Source: Bacteroidales bacterium (GTDB lineage: Bacteria; Bacteroidota; Bacteroidia; Bacteroidales; ML635J-15). From it: a DNA stretch of 41,087 bases. Shown here in pieces: positions 1 through 6,831 of this stretch (the first letter of the stretch is position 1; each line of letters starts with the position of its first letter). Made by a program: the position numbers and the translations under genes. Under the pieces are notes generated by a model, which had not been told where the DNA came from, searched no databases, and saw nothing but the letters and a program-made list of their open reading frames with translations. Location of the stretch: positions 1-41,087 of the forward strand of contig JALOAQ010000012.1 of assembly GCA_023228725.1 (NCBI GenBank), given 5' to 3'.

Positions 1-72
1 GTGGTCAACGCGAACTAAAACTATTTTGCCTTTTAAATCGGCATCTTGTAAAAGTGGAAGATTATTTTTCAT
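1..72 (-). CDS. pgk: Phosphoglycerate kinase, N-terminal fragment (runs off left edge)
   Basis: Read on the minus strand from the ATG whose complement ends at 72, the first 24 codons contain ADLKGKIVLVRVDH, the start of phosphoglycerate kinase: a KG turn followed by the first beta strand with the V-L-V-R-V-D signature. Many family members have DFN here, whereas this one has DH, a variant I associate with some Bacteroidota. The enzyme transfers phosphate from 1,3-bisphosphoglycerate to ADP in glycolysis. Only the N-terminus is visible, so nothing can be said of the catalytic C-terminal domain. A minus-strand TATTTTTG box (complement of 96-103) resembles the Bacteroidota -7 element and would start the transcript close to this ATG. 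Confidence 0.78.
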   Translation of the reverse strand, partial: MKNNLPLLQDADLKGKIVLVRVDH

Positions 73-204
73 GATTTTAATTTTTTAAATTTTTACAAAA
101 ATATAAAAATAAGTTTGGATAAAAAATACTTAATATTATTGTAATTTAAAATATGAGAAAAATTTCTCGTTTTGTTTTTTAGGGATATGTTAAGTTGTTG
201 CTAT

Positions 205-624
205 TGTATATAATAATCCAAAACTGTACATCTACAATAAGTTAAAAGGGGCTTCTCGCATTTCACTACGCTCAATGCTCGAAGATGGACAAGCATTAAT
301 TTATACTGATAGGGCTTCTCGTTTTTCGCTACGCTCAAAACTCGAAGGAGAACAACCACTAATTGCACGAATTTTCACGAATTTTGCTTCTCGCATTTAG
401 CTACGCTCCCAAAAAGTTGAAAGCTAAATTATTTACGTGTACTGAATTTGTTGAAATATTCCGTCTGTTTTGTCATGATTTTTGCAATAAATGGCAAAAA
501 TCCCGCCAAAACCCCCACTTTATTTACAAAACCTACACCCTCATCTAGATTATACGTAAATTCTTAAATAAAGTTTCGTTTTTTACCCTCAAATCGGTTC
601 GAGTTTTAAAAGTCGGAGTTTTTT
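205..624 (+). repeat. Multi-hairpin repeat, copy A (about 420 bp)
   Basis: This stretch between pgk and the restriction-modification operon has no gene. It holds REP-like hairpins with arms of the form CTTCTCG/CTCGAAG and a TTCGCTACGCTCA-type loop at 252-284 and 315-347, plus a degenerate third near 387-410. A larger hairpin at 467-512 pairs GTTTTG...GATTTTTGC with GCAAAAATC...CAAAAC around a short loop, with a four-base internal mismatch. The conserved tail is a weak inverted repeat around GTTTTAAAAG. Homologous sequence recurs at 22861, 24014 and 27046, always in this orientation. Copy A shares its left edge (TGTATATAATAATCC) only with the copy at 27046. It lacks the segment with the GACCGATAATTATCGGTC palindrome seen in the copies at 24014 and 27046. 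A 61-codon reading frame inside it is a chance product. Confidence 0.85.
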
Positions 625-684
625 GGGGAAATTAAAATTAGGATAGAGCCTAAATTTTTTCATAGTTAAAAAGGACTTCCAAAT

Positions 685-729
685 ATTGGTCAGACAAAAT
701 ATTATTACTACTTTTGTCAAAATTGTCAA
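685..729 (+). promoter_or_regulatory. Promoter and likely autoregulatory operator of the R-M operon
   Basis: TTG at 686-688 and TACTTTTG at 709-716 match the Bacteroidota -33/-7 elements with 20 bp spacing. An inverted repeat GACAAAA (693-699) ... TTTTGTC (712-718) lies across this promoter. A second TTGTCAA at 723-729 repeats the TTGTCAA at 714-720. The arrangement suits binding by the XRE-type controller protein encoded just downstream, whose relatives autoregulate through paired C-boxes. The assignment to that protein is inference. Confidence 0.55.
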
Positions 730-747
730 GATTTAAAATTCAAGATA

Positions 748-1074
748 ATGCAAGCAAATTTTGGAGAATATATCAGAAAATTAAGAACCGAAAGCGGTTT
801 AACTCTCACTCAATTAGGTGCAAAACTTGGCATTGATTCGGGTGCTTTGAGCAAAATCGAAACAGGCAAAAAAGAGTTTGACGAAAAATTCTTAGACAAT
901 TTAGCAAACGCTTTTAATCTTGATATTGAGAAACTTAAAGTAGAATATTTTAGCGACCAATTCGCTAAAAAAATGTACGCTTATAATTGTTCGACAGAAA
1001 CACTAATTGTAGCCGAAGAAAAAGTAAATTATCTGAAAAGTATAAACGCAAAACAAGGCGAATTGGAATTTTAA
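748..1074 (+). CDS. XRE-family controller (C) protein of the restriction-modification operon
   Basis: This 108-residue protein has one helix-turn-helix domain of the XRE/Cro type over about residues 6-60, with the typical LRTESGLTLTQLGAKLGI...LSKIETGKK pattern. The C-terminal tail is short and unassigned. Small XRE proteins at the head of type II R-M operons are controller proteins that delay endonuclease expression until methylation is established and repress their own promoter. Here the gene precedes the endonuclease by one base (TAA-T-ATG), so the two are surely co-transcribed. The inverted repeat over the upstream promoter is its probable operator. The start at 748 gives the complete N-terminal helix and lies about 30 bases after the -7 box. 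Confidence 0.85.
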   Translation: MQANFGEYIRKLRTESGLTLTQLGAKLGIDSGALSKIETGKKEFDEKFLDNLANAFNLDIEKLKVEYFSDQFAKKMYAYNCSTETLIVAEEKVNYLKSINAKQGELEF

Positions 1075-1075
1075 T

Positions 1076-1582
1076 ATGAGCGAGTACAAAAAAATAACTG
1101 CAAATAGTGGCTTAATTTCATTAGGTAATACAGGCGCAAGGTTAAGCGACCCAAGAGCAACTTATGTCAAAATTTTGAACGCTCTTGTTGAGTTCAGAAA
1201 ACAAAATAAAAATTGGGAAACAAAAGACCAAGCTGAGTTTGGAGAACTATTAGGTGAACTTAAAATTTTTGAAATTAAAACAGACAATAAAGTTAGTTCT
1301 GATAAAGATGTAAGATTAAAGACAGGTTTTATTTCGCAATTAGGATTTACAACTGAAGAACGAATTATTACCAAAGCAGGAAAAGAATTATTAGCAAATT
1401 CTTTAAATTTTAAAACTAATGAATTTGAAATTTCAAATGAAAGTTTTAATTATCTAAAACAGTTTTTAAAATATCAACAAAATGATTTTGAAGTTTTTCC
1501 TTTACTATCTTTAATTTTCTCTATCATTGAATTTAACAACGAATTACCGATTGATTTCGTTACTTACGTTTGGTCAGGTTAA
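1076..1582 (+). CDS. N-terminal fragment of the AlwI-like endonuclease
   Basis: This 168-residue open part precedes the premature stop. It begins with ITANSGLISLGNTGARLSDPRATYVKIL, a winged-helix-like DNA-contacting region characteristic of the N-terminus of AlwI-type enzymes as I remember them. It contains no nuclease motif and could at most be a DNA-binding fragment. It starts one base after the controller gene's stop. Confidence 0.6.
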   Translation: MSEYKKITANSGLISLGNTGARLSDPRATYVKILNALVEFRKQNKNWETKDQAEFGELLGELKIFEIKTDNKVSSDKDVRLKTGFISQLGFTTEERIITKAGKELLANSLNFKTNEFEISNESFNYLKQFLKYQQNDFEVFPLLSLIFSIIEFNNELPIDFVTYVWSG

Positions 1583-1600
1583 AAAACAAAAGATGAACTT

Positions 1601-3085
1601 ATGCATAATATAAGAACCTACAAAAGAAGTTCAGACTATAAAAAGACCACATATCAATCTGTTCTAAATGCGGATAATACAAGATTTGCAGTAGAAAACA
1701 CCACTCTTTTTTTTGTTAATCACAGTATCTCCGATAAAAAGGAACTGAAAGAACTTTTGTATGCAATTCTACCACACGGGAAAGGTAAAACTTTTAAAAA
1801 TAAAACGATTGCCCTTTTTCACGATATTTATTCTTATTGGTTGAATAAAAACACTTGGAATGAAACCCAAAAAAGAAAGTTTATTCAAGACAAATTAAAG
1901 GCAAGACACAAAGATATTTCGAGCAAGAAACCAAGTTATTATTTAGAAAGTTTGTTTGATACAACTGCTTTAAATAACTCTTCGGATTGGGAAAAAATCA
2001 TTAACTTTTTTGAAAACACACCACTAATTTCTTCCGAAAATGAAGAAAGCTTTATTGTGAATTTTCACGTTTTGTATATGTTCATCAAAAAACTTTCTCT
2101 TTGTGAAGAATACCGAGATTTGAACACAAGACATTTAAAGTTACTTGATATTTTCGTTTTTGAATACGGAAAATTAAAACTTGACCTTGTTTTTTGGTAT
2201 TTATTCAAACCTGTAAAAAATGATTTGCTAAAAGCAAAACTGCTTCCACAAAACGAATACAGAACAAAGTTAGAAGCAAGTCAAAACAATATCGGAGATA
2301 TTTACGATTTCTTAAAAATTAATGTTGCCGAACTTTCTAAACAAATCGCAACTGATTTCCCGGAAGTTACAAAACTTGGTTTGCAAAACTTTGCTTTAAA
2401 GAAAAAAGAAGAACGTTTATTAGAATTGGTAAATACTGTTTTTACAAAAGAAAACATCATCAAAATTTTTGAGAATATTTATCCAAGAAAAGACGAGCAA
2501 ATCCGAAAACTTATAAAAGAATGGTATCAAGATTACGAAGCAACAATTCCTGCATTATTTGAATATTTATTGGGAATTTCTTTTTACTGGCTTTCTGAAA
2601 AGCAAGTTAGTATTTCCGACATTCTTAATTCGGGATTAGACGCCAACCTTTTACCAAAAACACATACAGCAGGAGGACAAGCCGACATCATTGTTCGTTG
2701 CAAAGATAAAGATTACTTGATTGAAGCAACTTTAAGTGAAAATGACGGTCAGAGGAGAATGGAAGCAGAACCTGTTCCACGACATTTAGCAAAACACATT
2801 TTAGAGGTTAACCCAAATAGTTTAACATTATTTGTTGCAGGACAACTTGACCGTAATAATTTAGTCGTATTACGCAATTATAAATTTTTGCCTTGGTATT
2901 ATTCTGATGAAGATAGTGTTGAAACAATGAACATATTGCCGTTATCAGTTTCAAATATGATTTATCTTTTAAAGAATGAAACGAATTTCAACAAACTTGA
3001 AAATAAGTTTGAAGCAGTTTTAAATTCAGAGACCAAAGACGGTTTCAAATGGTACACAAACGAAGTAAACCCAATGTTTTCATAA
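1601..3085 (+). CDS. C-terminal fragment of the AlwI-like endonuclease with the catalytic site
   Basis: This 494-residue open part is in the same frame as the N-terminal fragment. Its first ATG lies 18 bases beyond the stop, so translational re-initiation is conceivable. The nuclease motif is at D362 (QADII) and E375 (IEATL). Next comes an R-R-M-E...PRHLAKH stretch typical of the family. The last base of its TAA is the A of the next gene's ATG. Confidence 0.65.
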   Translation: MHNIRTYKRSSDYKKTTYQSVLNADNTRFAVENTTLFFVNHSISDKKELKELLYAILPHGKGKTFKNKTIALFHDIYSYWLNKNTWNETQKRKFIQDKLKARHKDISSKKPSYYLESLFDTTALNNSSDWEKIINFFENTPLISSENEESFIVNFHVLYMFIKKLSLCEEYRDLNTRHLKLLDIFVFEYGKLKLDLVFWYLFKPVKNDLLKAKLLPQNEYRTKLEASQNNIGDIYDFLKINVAELSKQIATDFPEVTKLGLQNFALKKKEERLLELVNTVFTKENIIKIFENIYPRKDEQIRKLIKEWYQDYEATIPALFEYLLGISFYWLSEKQVSISDILNSGLDANLLPKTHTAGGQADIIVRCKDKDYLIEATLSENDGQRRMEAEPVPRHLAKHILEVNPNSLTLFVAGQLDRNNLVVLRNYKFLPWYYSDEDSVETMNILPLSVSNMIYLLKNETNFNKLENKFEAVLNSETKDGFKWYTNEVNPMFS

Positions 3086-3873
3086 TGGAATTAAATAAAA
3101 TATATAATGGAGATTGTATTGAAATCATTAATGAGAACATTGATGAAAATTCCGTGCATTTAATTTTTGCCGACCCACCTTACAACCTTTCGGGAAATTC
3201 TTTAAATCTCGAAAACAACAAAACAGGCGGAGCATTTTACAAAGTAAATGAAAATTGGGATACATTTAATTATGATGATTATGTGAAGTTTACAGCCGAT
3301 TGGTTAAAAGCAAGTCATAAAATTTTAACAGCAAACGGAAGCCTTTACATTTCTTGTACACAACACAATATTGGAGAAATTTTAATTGAAGCAAAAAAAC
3401 TTGGTTTTAAATTGAATAACATTTTGACTTGGTATAAAGTGAACGCAATGCCAAATATCACAAAACGAACTTATACACATTCAACTGAATTTGTTTGTTG
3501 GTTTGTAAAAGGTAAAAATTGGGTTTTTAATTATGATGAAGTTAAGAAGTTCAACCCTAACAAAACAAAAGAAGGAAAAGATAAGCAAATGCGTGATTTT
3601 CTTGATTTTATTGAACTTCCAATTGTTCAGGGAAAAGAAAGGTTGCGAGGAGAAAATGGTCGCGCTTTGCATCCTACACAAAAACCTGAAAAGTTATTGG
3701 AGTTGATTATCAAAGCTTCTTCCAATGAAAAAGATATTGTGCTTGACCCATTTTTTGGAACAGGAACAACAGGTTTTGTTGCTCAAAAATTAAAAAGAAA
3801 TTGGATTGGAATAGAAAATAATTCTCACTATTTGAAAATAGCAGAAGAACGTTTAACACCAAAAAAGAAATAA
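3085..3873 (+). CDS. Beta-class DNA methyltransferase 1 (N6-adenine type) of the type IIS system
   Basis: This 262-residue S-adenosylmethionine-dependent DNA methyltransferase has motif IV DPPY at residues 30-33 before motif I DPFFGTGTTG at 221-230, the circular order of beta-class enzymes such as HinfI and DpnA. HPTQKPEKLLE lies just before motif I. DPPY (rather than SPPY) favours N6-adenine methylation. I chose the ATG that overlaps the endonuclease stop by one base (TAATG), because it gives the usual short N-terminus MELNKIYNGDC. An upstream in-frame ATG would add 12 unnatural residues. With the next gene it should protect the two strands of an asymmetric site. The motifs appear intact, so it may still methylate the genome although the nuclease is broken. 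Confidence 0.88.
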   Translation: MELNKIYNGDCIEIINENIDENSVHLIFADPPYNLSGNSLNLENNKTGGAFYKVNENWDTFNYDDYVKFTADWLKASHKILTANGSLYISCTQHNIGEILIEAKKLGFKLNNILTWYKVNAMPNITKRTYTHSTEFVCWFVKGKNWVFNYDEVKKFNPNKTKEGKDKQMRDFLDFIELPIVQGKERLRGENGRALHPTQKPEKLLELIIKASSNEKDIVLDPFFGTGTTGFVAQKLKRNWIGIENNSHYLKIAEERLTPKKK

Positions 3874-3874
3874 T

Positions 3875-4678
3875 ATGTCTGATATAAACTTACAACTTGG
3901 AAATTGTATTGAACTTTTAAAGAAAATCCCTTCTGGAAGTGTCAATCAAATTTTTGCTGACCCACCTTATAATTTGTCGGGAGCAACTTTTCAAACCGTT
4001 CAAAGCGGAAAAATGGTTACTTGTGATAAAGGTGATTGGGATATTATTGATGATATTCACGAATTTAACGAAACTTGGGTGAAAGAATGTATTCGAGTTT
4101 TAGCAGATGACGGAACAATTTGGATTTCAGGAACTTTGCACAACCACCCGTCAATAGGTGTGATTTTGAAAAAATTAAATTTATGGATTGTCAATGATGT
4201 GATTTGGTTTAAGCGAAATGCAGCACCATTATTGTCTAAAAATCGTCTTGCACCATCAACAGAGCTGATTTGGATTGCAAGTAAAACAAAAAAATATTAT
4301 TTCGATTACGACACAGCAAAAATGATAAATGGAGGAAAACAAATGCGAAACCTTTGGGAATTAAATGCGGAAAGGCACAAAACAAAACATCCAACTGAAA
4401 AACCCGAAACACTTTTGGAAAGGATTATTTTATTAGGTAGCAAACAAGGTGATACTATACTTGACCCATTCACAGGAAGTGGGACAACAGGTGTTGTCGC
4501 AAAACGTTTGAAAAGAAATTTCATAGGCTTTGAAATCAGTCCCGAATATTTTGAAATTGCTAAAAATAGAATTGGAGATATAGAAGTTAATGAAAAAGCT
4601 ATTTATTCTGAAAAGTTAATAAAAAAAGACGAGCAATTAAGACTATTTTTGGAAGAACAAGCAACATATGGTATTTAA
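3875..4678 (+). CDS. Beta-class DNA methyltransferase 2 (DpnA-like N6-adenine type)
   Basis: This 267-residue methyltransferase has DPPY at residues 29-32 and DPFTGSGTTGVVAKRL from 197. The middle (VTCDKGDWD, ISGTLHN, STELIWIA, GGKQMRNLW) strongly recalls DpnA-type enzymes that methylate adenine in GATC-containing sites. It starts two bases after the first methyltransferase and has the same architecture. It is distinct in sequence, as expected when one enzyme treats each strand of a non-palindromic site. The gene is followed by 200 bp without a gene before hcp, which marks the right end of the block. No repeat copy or integrase is visible at that end. Confidence 0.88.
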   Translation: MSDINLQLGNCIELLKKIPSGSVNQIFADPPYNLSGATFQTVQSGKMVTCDKGDWDIIDDIHEFNETWVKECIRVLADDGTIWISGTLHNHPSIGVILKKLNLWIVNDVIWFKRNAAPLLSKNRLAPSTELIWIASKTKKYYFDYDTAKMINGGKQMRNLWELNAERHKTKHPTEKPETLLERIILLGSKQGDTILDPFTGSGTTGVVAKRLKRNFIGFEISPEYFEIAKNRIGDIEVNEKAIYSEKLIKKDEQLRLFLEEQATYGI

Positions 4679-4878
4679 GTAATCTACAAAATGGAATACG
4701 CGGATAATTAATTTATAGAAGCACAACAGTCTAAAAATTATCATTTTAAAAATTTAGCAAACTGATTTTAAGCTCATAACTGATAAGGAAAATTAAAATC
4801 GTAAAATTTATTTTCTTATAAAAACAAAATTTATATCTTTACCCTCAAATAAATTTAAAAAATTAAAAAGTATAAAAA

Positions 4879-6516
4879 ATGAGTATGTTTTGTAACCAAT
4901 GTCAGGAAACAGCTAAAAACACAGGCTGTACCGTTAATGGTGTGTGTGGAAAAGTTGAAAAAACTTCAAACATCCAAGATTTATTAATTTATTCTATTCA
5001 AGCTTTATCTTATTTATGTCTTGAAGCTCGTAAACAAGGTATTGACACTAATGCAGAAAGCAAACATATTACAAATTGTTTGTTTATGACTATTACTAAT
5101 GCAAACTTTGACGATGCTATAATTATTAGAGAATTAAGAAAAAGCTTTGAATATAGAGACAATTTAAAAGCTAAACTCACTGTAAATGAAAATCATGATT
5201 CTATAACTTGGAATCCTGGAACAGATGATGAGCTTTATCAAAAAGCTGAAACAATTGGAACATTAACTTATGATAATAACGAAGATATTCGTGGTTTAAA
5301 GCAATATGTTCTTTTTGGAATTAAAGGAATGGCGGCTTATGCAGAACATGCTTTTAACCTTGGTTATGAAGATAATGATATTTATAATTTTATGGAAGAA
5401 AGCCTTGTGATGATTACAAAACCAATAGAATTGCAAGATGCTTTAAATTGGGTAGTAAAAACAGGTGAGTTTGGTGTAAAAGTAATGGCACTTTTAGATA
5501 AAGCAAATACTGAAACATATGGAAATCCTGAAATTACTAATGTAAATATTGGAGTTGGTACTAATCCTGGAATTTTAATATCTGGACATGATTTAAAAGA
5601 TTTAGAACAACTTTTAATTCAAACTCAAGACCAAGGAATTGATATTTATACTCATAGCGAAATGCTTCCGGCTAACGCTTATCCACAATTAAAAAAATAT
5701 AAACATTTAGTTGGAAACTATGGTAATGCTTGGCATCGTCAACTTGATGAGTTTGAAACTTTTAACGGACCGGTTTTATTTACAACCAATTGTTTAGTAC
5801 CTCCACGTAAGTCAACAACTTATAATGAAAGAATTTTTACTACTGGTGCAACAGGTATGCCTCAATGGAAAAAAATTGATAAATATTTACCAAACGGACA
5901 TAAAGATTTTAGCGAAATTATTGAATTAGCCAAAAAATGCCCTGCACCAACTGCAATTGAAAATGGTGAAATTACAATTGGTTTCCACCATAGCCAAACT
6001 TTGGCTTTAGCTGATAAAATTTTGGACGCAGTAAACTCTGGTGCTATTAAAAAAATGGTTGTAATGTCGGGTTGCGATGCACGTCAGAAAACACGTGAAT
6101 ATTATACGGAATTTGCAAAAGCTTTACCAAAAGATACAGTAATTTTAACTTCCGGTTGTGCTAAATATCGTTATAATAAATTAGAATTAGGCGATATTGG
6201 TGGAATACCAAGAGTTTTAGACGCAGGACAATGTAATGATTCTTATTCTTGGGCTTTTGTTGCTCTAAAATTAAAAGAAGTTTTAGGCTTGGACGATATA
6301 AACAAGTTGCCTATAGTATTTAATATTGCTTGGTATGAGCAAAAAGCTATTATTGTTCACCTTGCTTTATTATATTTAGGAATTAAAAACACTCATGTAG
6401 GCCCAACTCTACCTGCATTTTTAACTCCAAATTTATTGAAAACTGTTCAGGAATTATTTGGTGTTCAAACAATTACTACAGTTGAAGAAGATATGAAAAT
6501 TTTTGAATTAGCTTAA
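4879..6516 (+). CDS. hcp: Hydroxylamine reductase / hybrid cluster protein, class I
   Basis: This cytoplasmic 545-residue iron-sulfur enzyme carries an N-terminal cubane cluster motif C5-X2-C8-X8-C17-X5-C23, the class I spacing found in anaerobes such as Desulfovibrio. The hybrid-cluster ligands are recognisable in order: H in SGHDL, E in THSEM, C in TTNCLVPP, the persulfide C in MSGCDAR, C in SGCAKY, C in GQCND, and E and K in WYEQKA. Members reduce hydroxylamine in vitro, and the E. coli enzyme is a high-affinity NO reductase. The gene is followed after 25 bp by a BFD-like ferredoxin, its probable redox partner. The promoter is not clear. TATCTTTA about 35 bases upstream is the closest -7 match. 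No FNR or NsrR site could be named. Confidence 0.97.
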   Translation: MSMFCNQCQETAKNTGCTVNGVCGKVEKTSNIQDLLIYSIQALSYLCLEARKQGIDTNAESKHITNCLFMTITNANFDDAIIIRELRKSFEYRDNLKAKLTVNENHDSITWNPGTDDELYQKAETIGTLTYDNNEDIRGLKQYVLFGIKGMAAYAEHAFNLGYEDNDIYNFMEESLVMITKPIELQDALNWVVKTGEFGVKVMALLDKANTETYGNPEITNVNIGVGTNPGILISGHDLKDLEQLLIQTQDQGIDIYTHSEMLPANAYPQLKKYKHLVGNYGNAWHRQLDEFETFNGPVLFTTNCLVPPRKSTTYNERIFTTGATGMPQWKKIDKYLPNGHKDFSEIIELAKKCPAPTAIENGEITIGFHHSQTLALADKILDAVNSGAIKKMVVMSGCDARQKTREYYTEFAKALPKDTVILTSGCAKYRYNKLELGDIGGIPRVLDAGQCNDSYSWAFVALKLKEVLGLDDINKLPIVFNIAWYEQKAIIVHLALLYLGIKNTHVGPTLPAFLTPNLLKTVQELFGVQTITTVEEDMKIFELA

Positions 6517-6541
6517 ATATTAACAATTAAATTAAATTATT

Positions 6542-6721
6542 ATGGAAGATGATATGATTATTTGCCATTGCATGGAAGTTTACAAAAGTGAAATCGTGAA
6601 AGCGATAAAAGAAAAAGGATTGAAAACTGTTGAAGAAGTTGGTGATGTAACTGATGCTGGAACAGGTTGTGGCGGTTGCCAAGATGATATCCAAGCAATA
6701 TTGGACGAAATTAATGGATAA
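6542..6721 (+). CDS. BFD-like [2Fe-2S] protein, likely electron carrier for Hcp
   Basis: This 59-residue protein consists of a single bacterioferritin-associated-ferredoxin-like (Fer2_BFD) domain. Its four cluster cysteines are C8-X-C10 and C43-X2-C46, in MIICHCMEV and GTGCGGCQDD. The length and spacing fit the family, which binds a [2Fe-2S] cluster and passes electrons or iron to a partner. It sits 25 bp after hcp, and a strong terminator follows, so the two form a two-gene operon. In enterobacteria Hcp is reduced by Hcr, a flavin/[2Fe-2S] protein. No hcr is present here, so I infer that this protein fills part of that role. Confidence 0.88.
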   Translation: MEDDMIICHCMEVYKSEIVKAIKEKGLKTVEEVGDVTDAGTGCGGCQDDIQAILDEING

Positions 6722-6743
6722 AAATTAATTTTGTAAAAAAAAT

Positions 6744-6793
6744 AACCCGAAACTCTTATGGCGAAAATTACGGCCGGAGTTTCGGGTTTTTTA
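6744..6793. terminator. Bidirectional terminator between hcp-bfd and the TonB receptor gene
   Basis: A perfect 12-bp stem AACCCGAAACTC (6744-6755) / GAGTTTCGGGTT (6777-6788) is followed by a T run and preceded by an A run. It can therefore end both the plus-strand operon and the converging minus-strand gene. Confidence 0.9.
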
Positions 6794-6831
6794 TTATTAA
6801 TATTTTAAAGTTTAATTTTGCCTTGCTTGTC

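Larger units (their letters stand above)
1076..3085 (+). pseudogene. AlwI-like type IIS restriction endonuclease, interrupted by one in-frame TAA
   Basis: The 670-codon frame is continuous from ATG 1076 to TAA 3085 except for one stop at 1580-1582. Sequence on both sides reads naturally (FVTYVWSG-stop-KTKDELMHNIRTYKR), with no frame change. A TTA-to-TAA change would explain it. The C-terminal part carries GGQADII...YLIEATL, a PD-(D/E)XK active site of the D-X12-E-A-T form seen in AlwI/PleI-type IIS nucleases (D537 and E550 in the joined frame). Two methyltransferases follow directly, as expected for an asymmetric recognition site. A GGATC-like target is suggested only by the AlwI resemblance. 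The gene is probably inactive, unless the stop is read through, the two parts are made separately and associate, or it is an assembly error. Confidence 0.75.

Noticed and set aside
252..410. Spaced palindromic units look like a small CRISPR array.
   Set aside because: Only three units, unequal and similar spacers, and no cas gene. The pattern is REP-like.
363..548. 61-codon frame upstream of the R-M operon.
   Set aside because: It lies inside repeat copy A across its hairpins and is not kept open in the other copies.
590..620. GGTTCGAG in the repeat tails resembles a tRNA T-loop or tRNA-derived attachment site.
   Set aside because: The bases on either side cannot form the 5-bp T-stem, and no acceptor or anticodon arm is present in any of the three copies with this tail.
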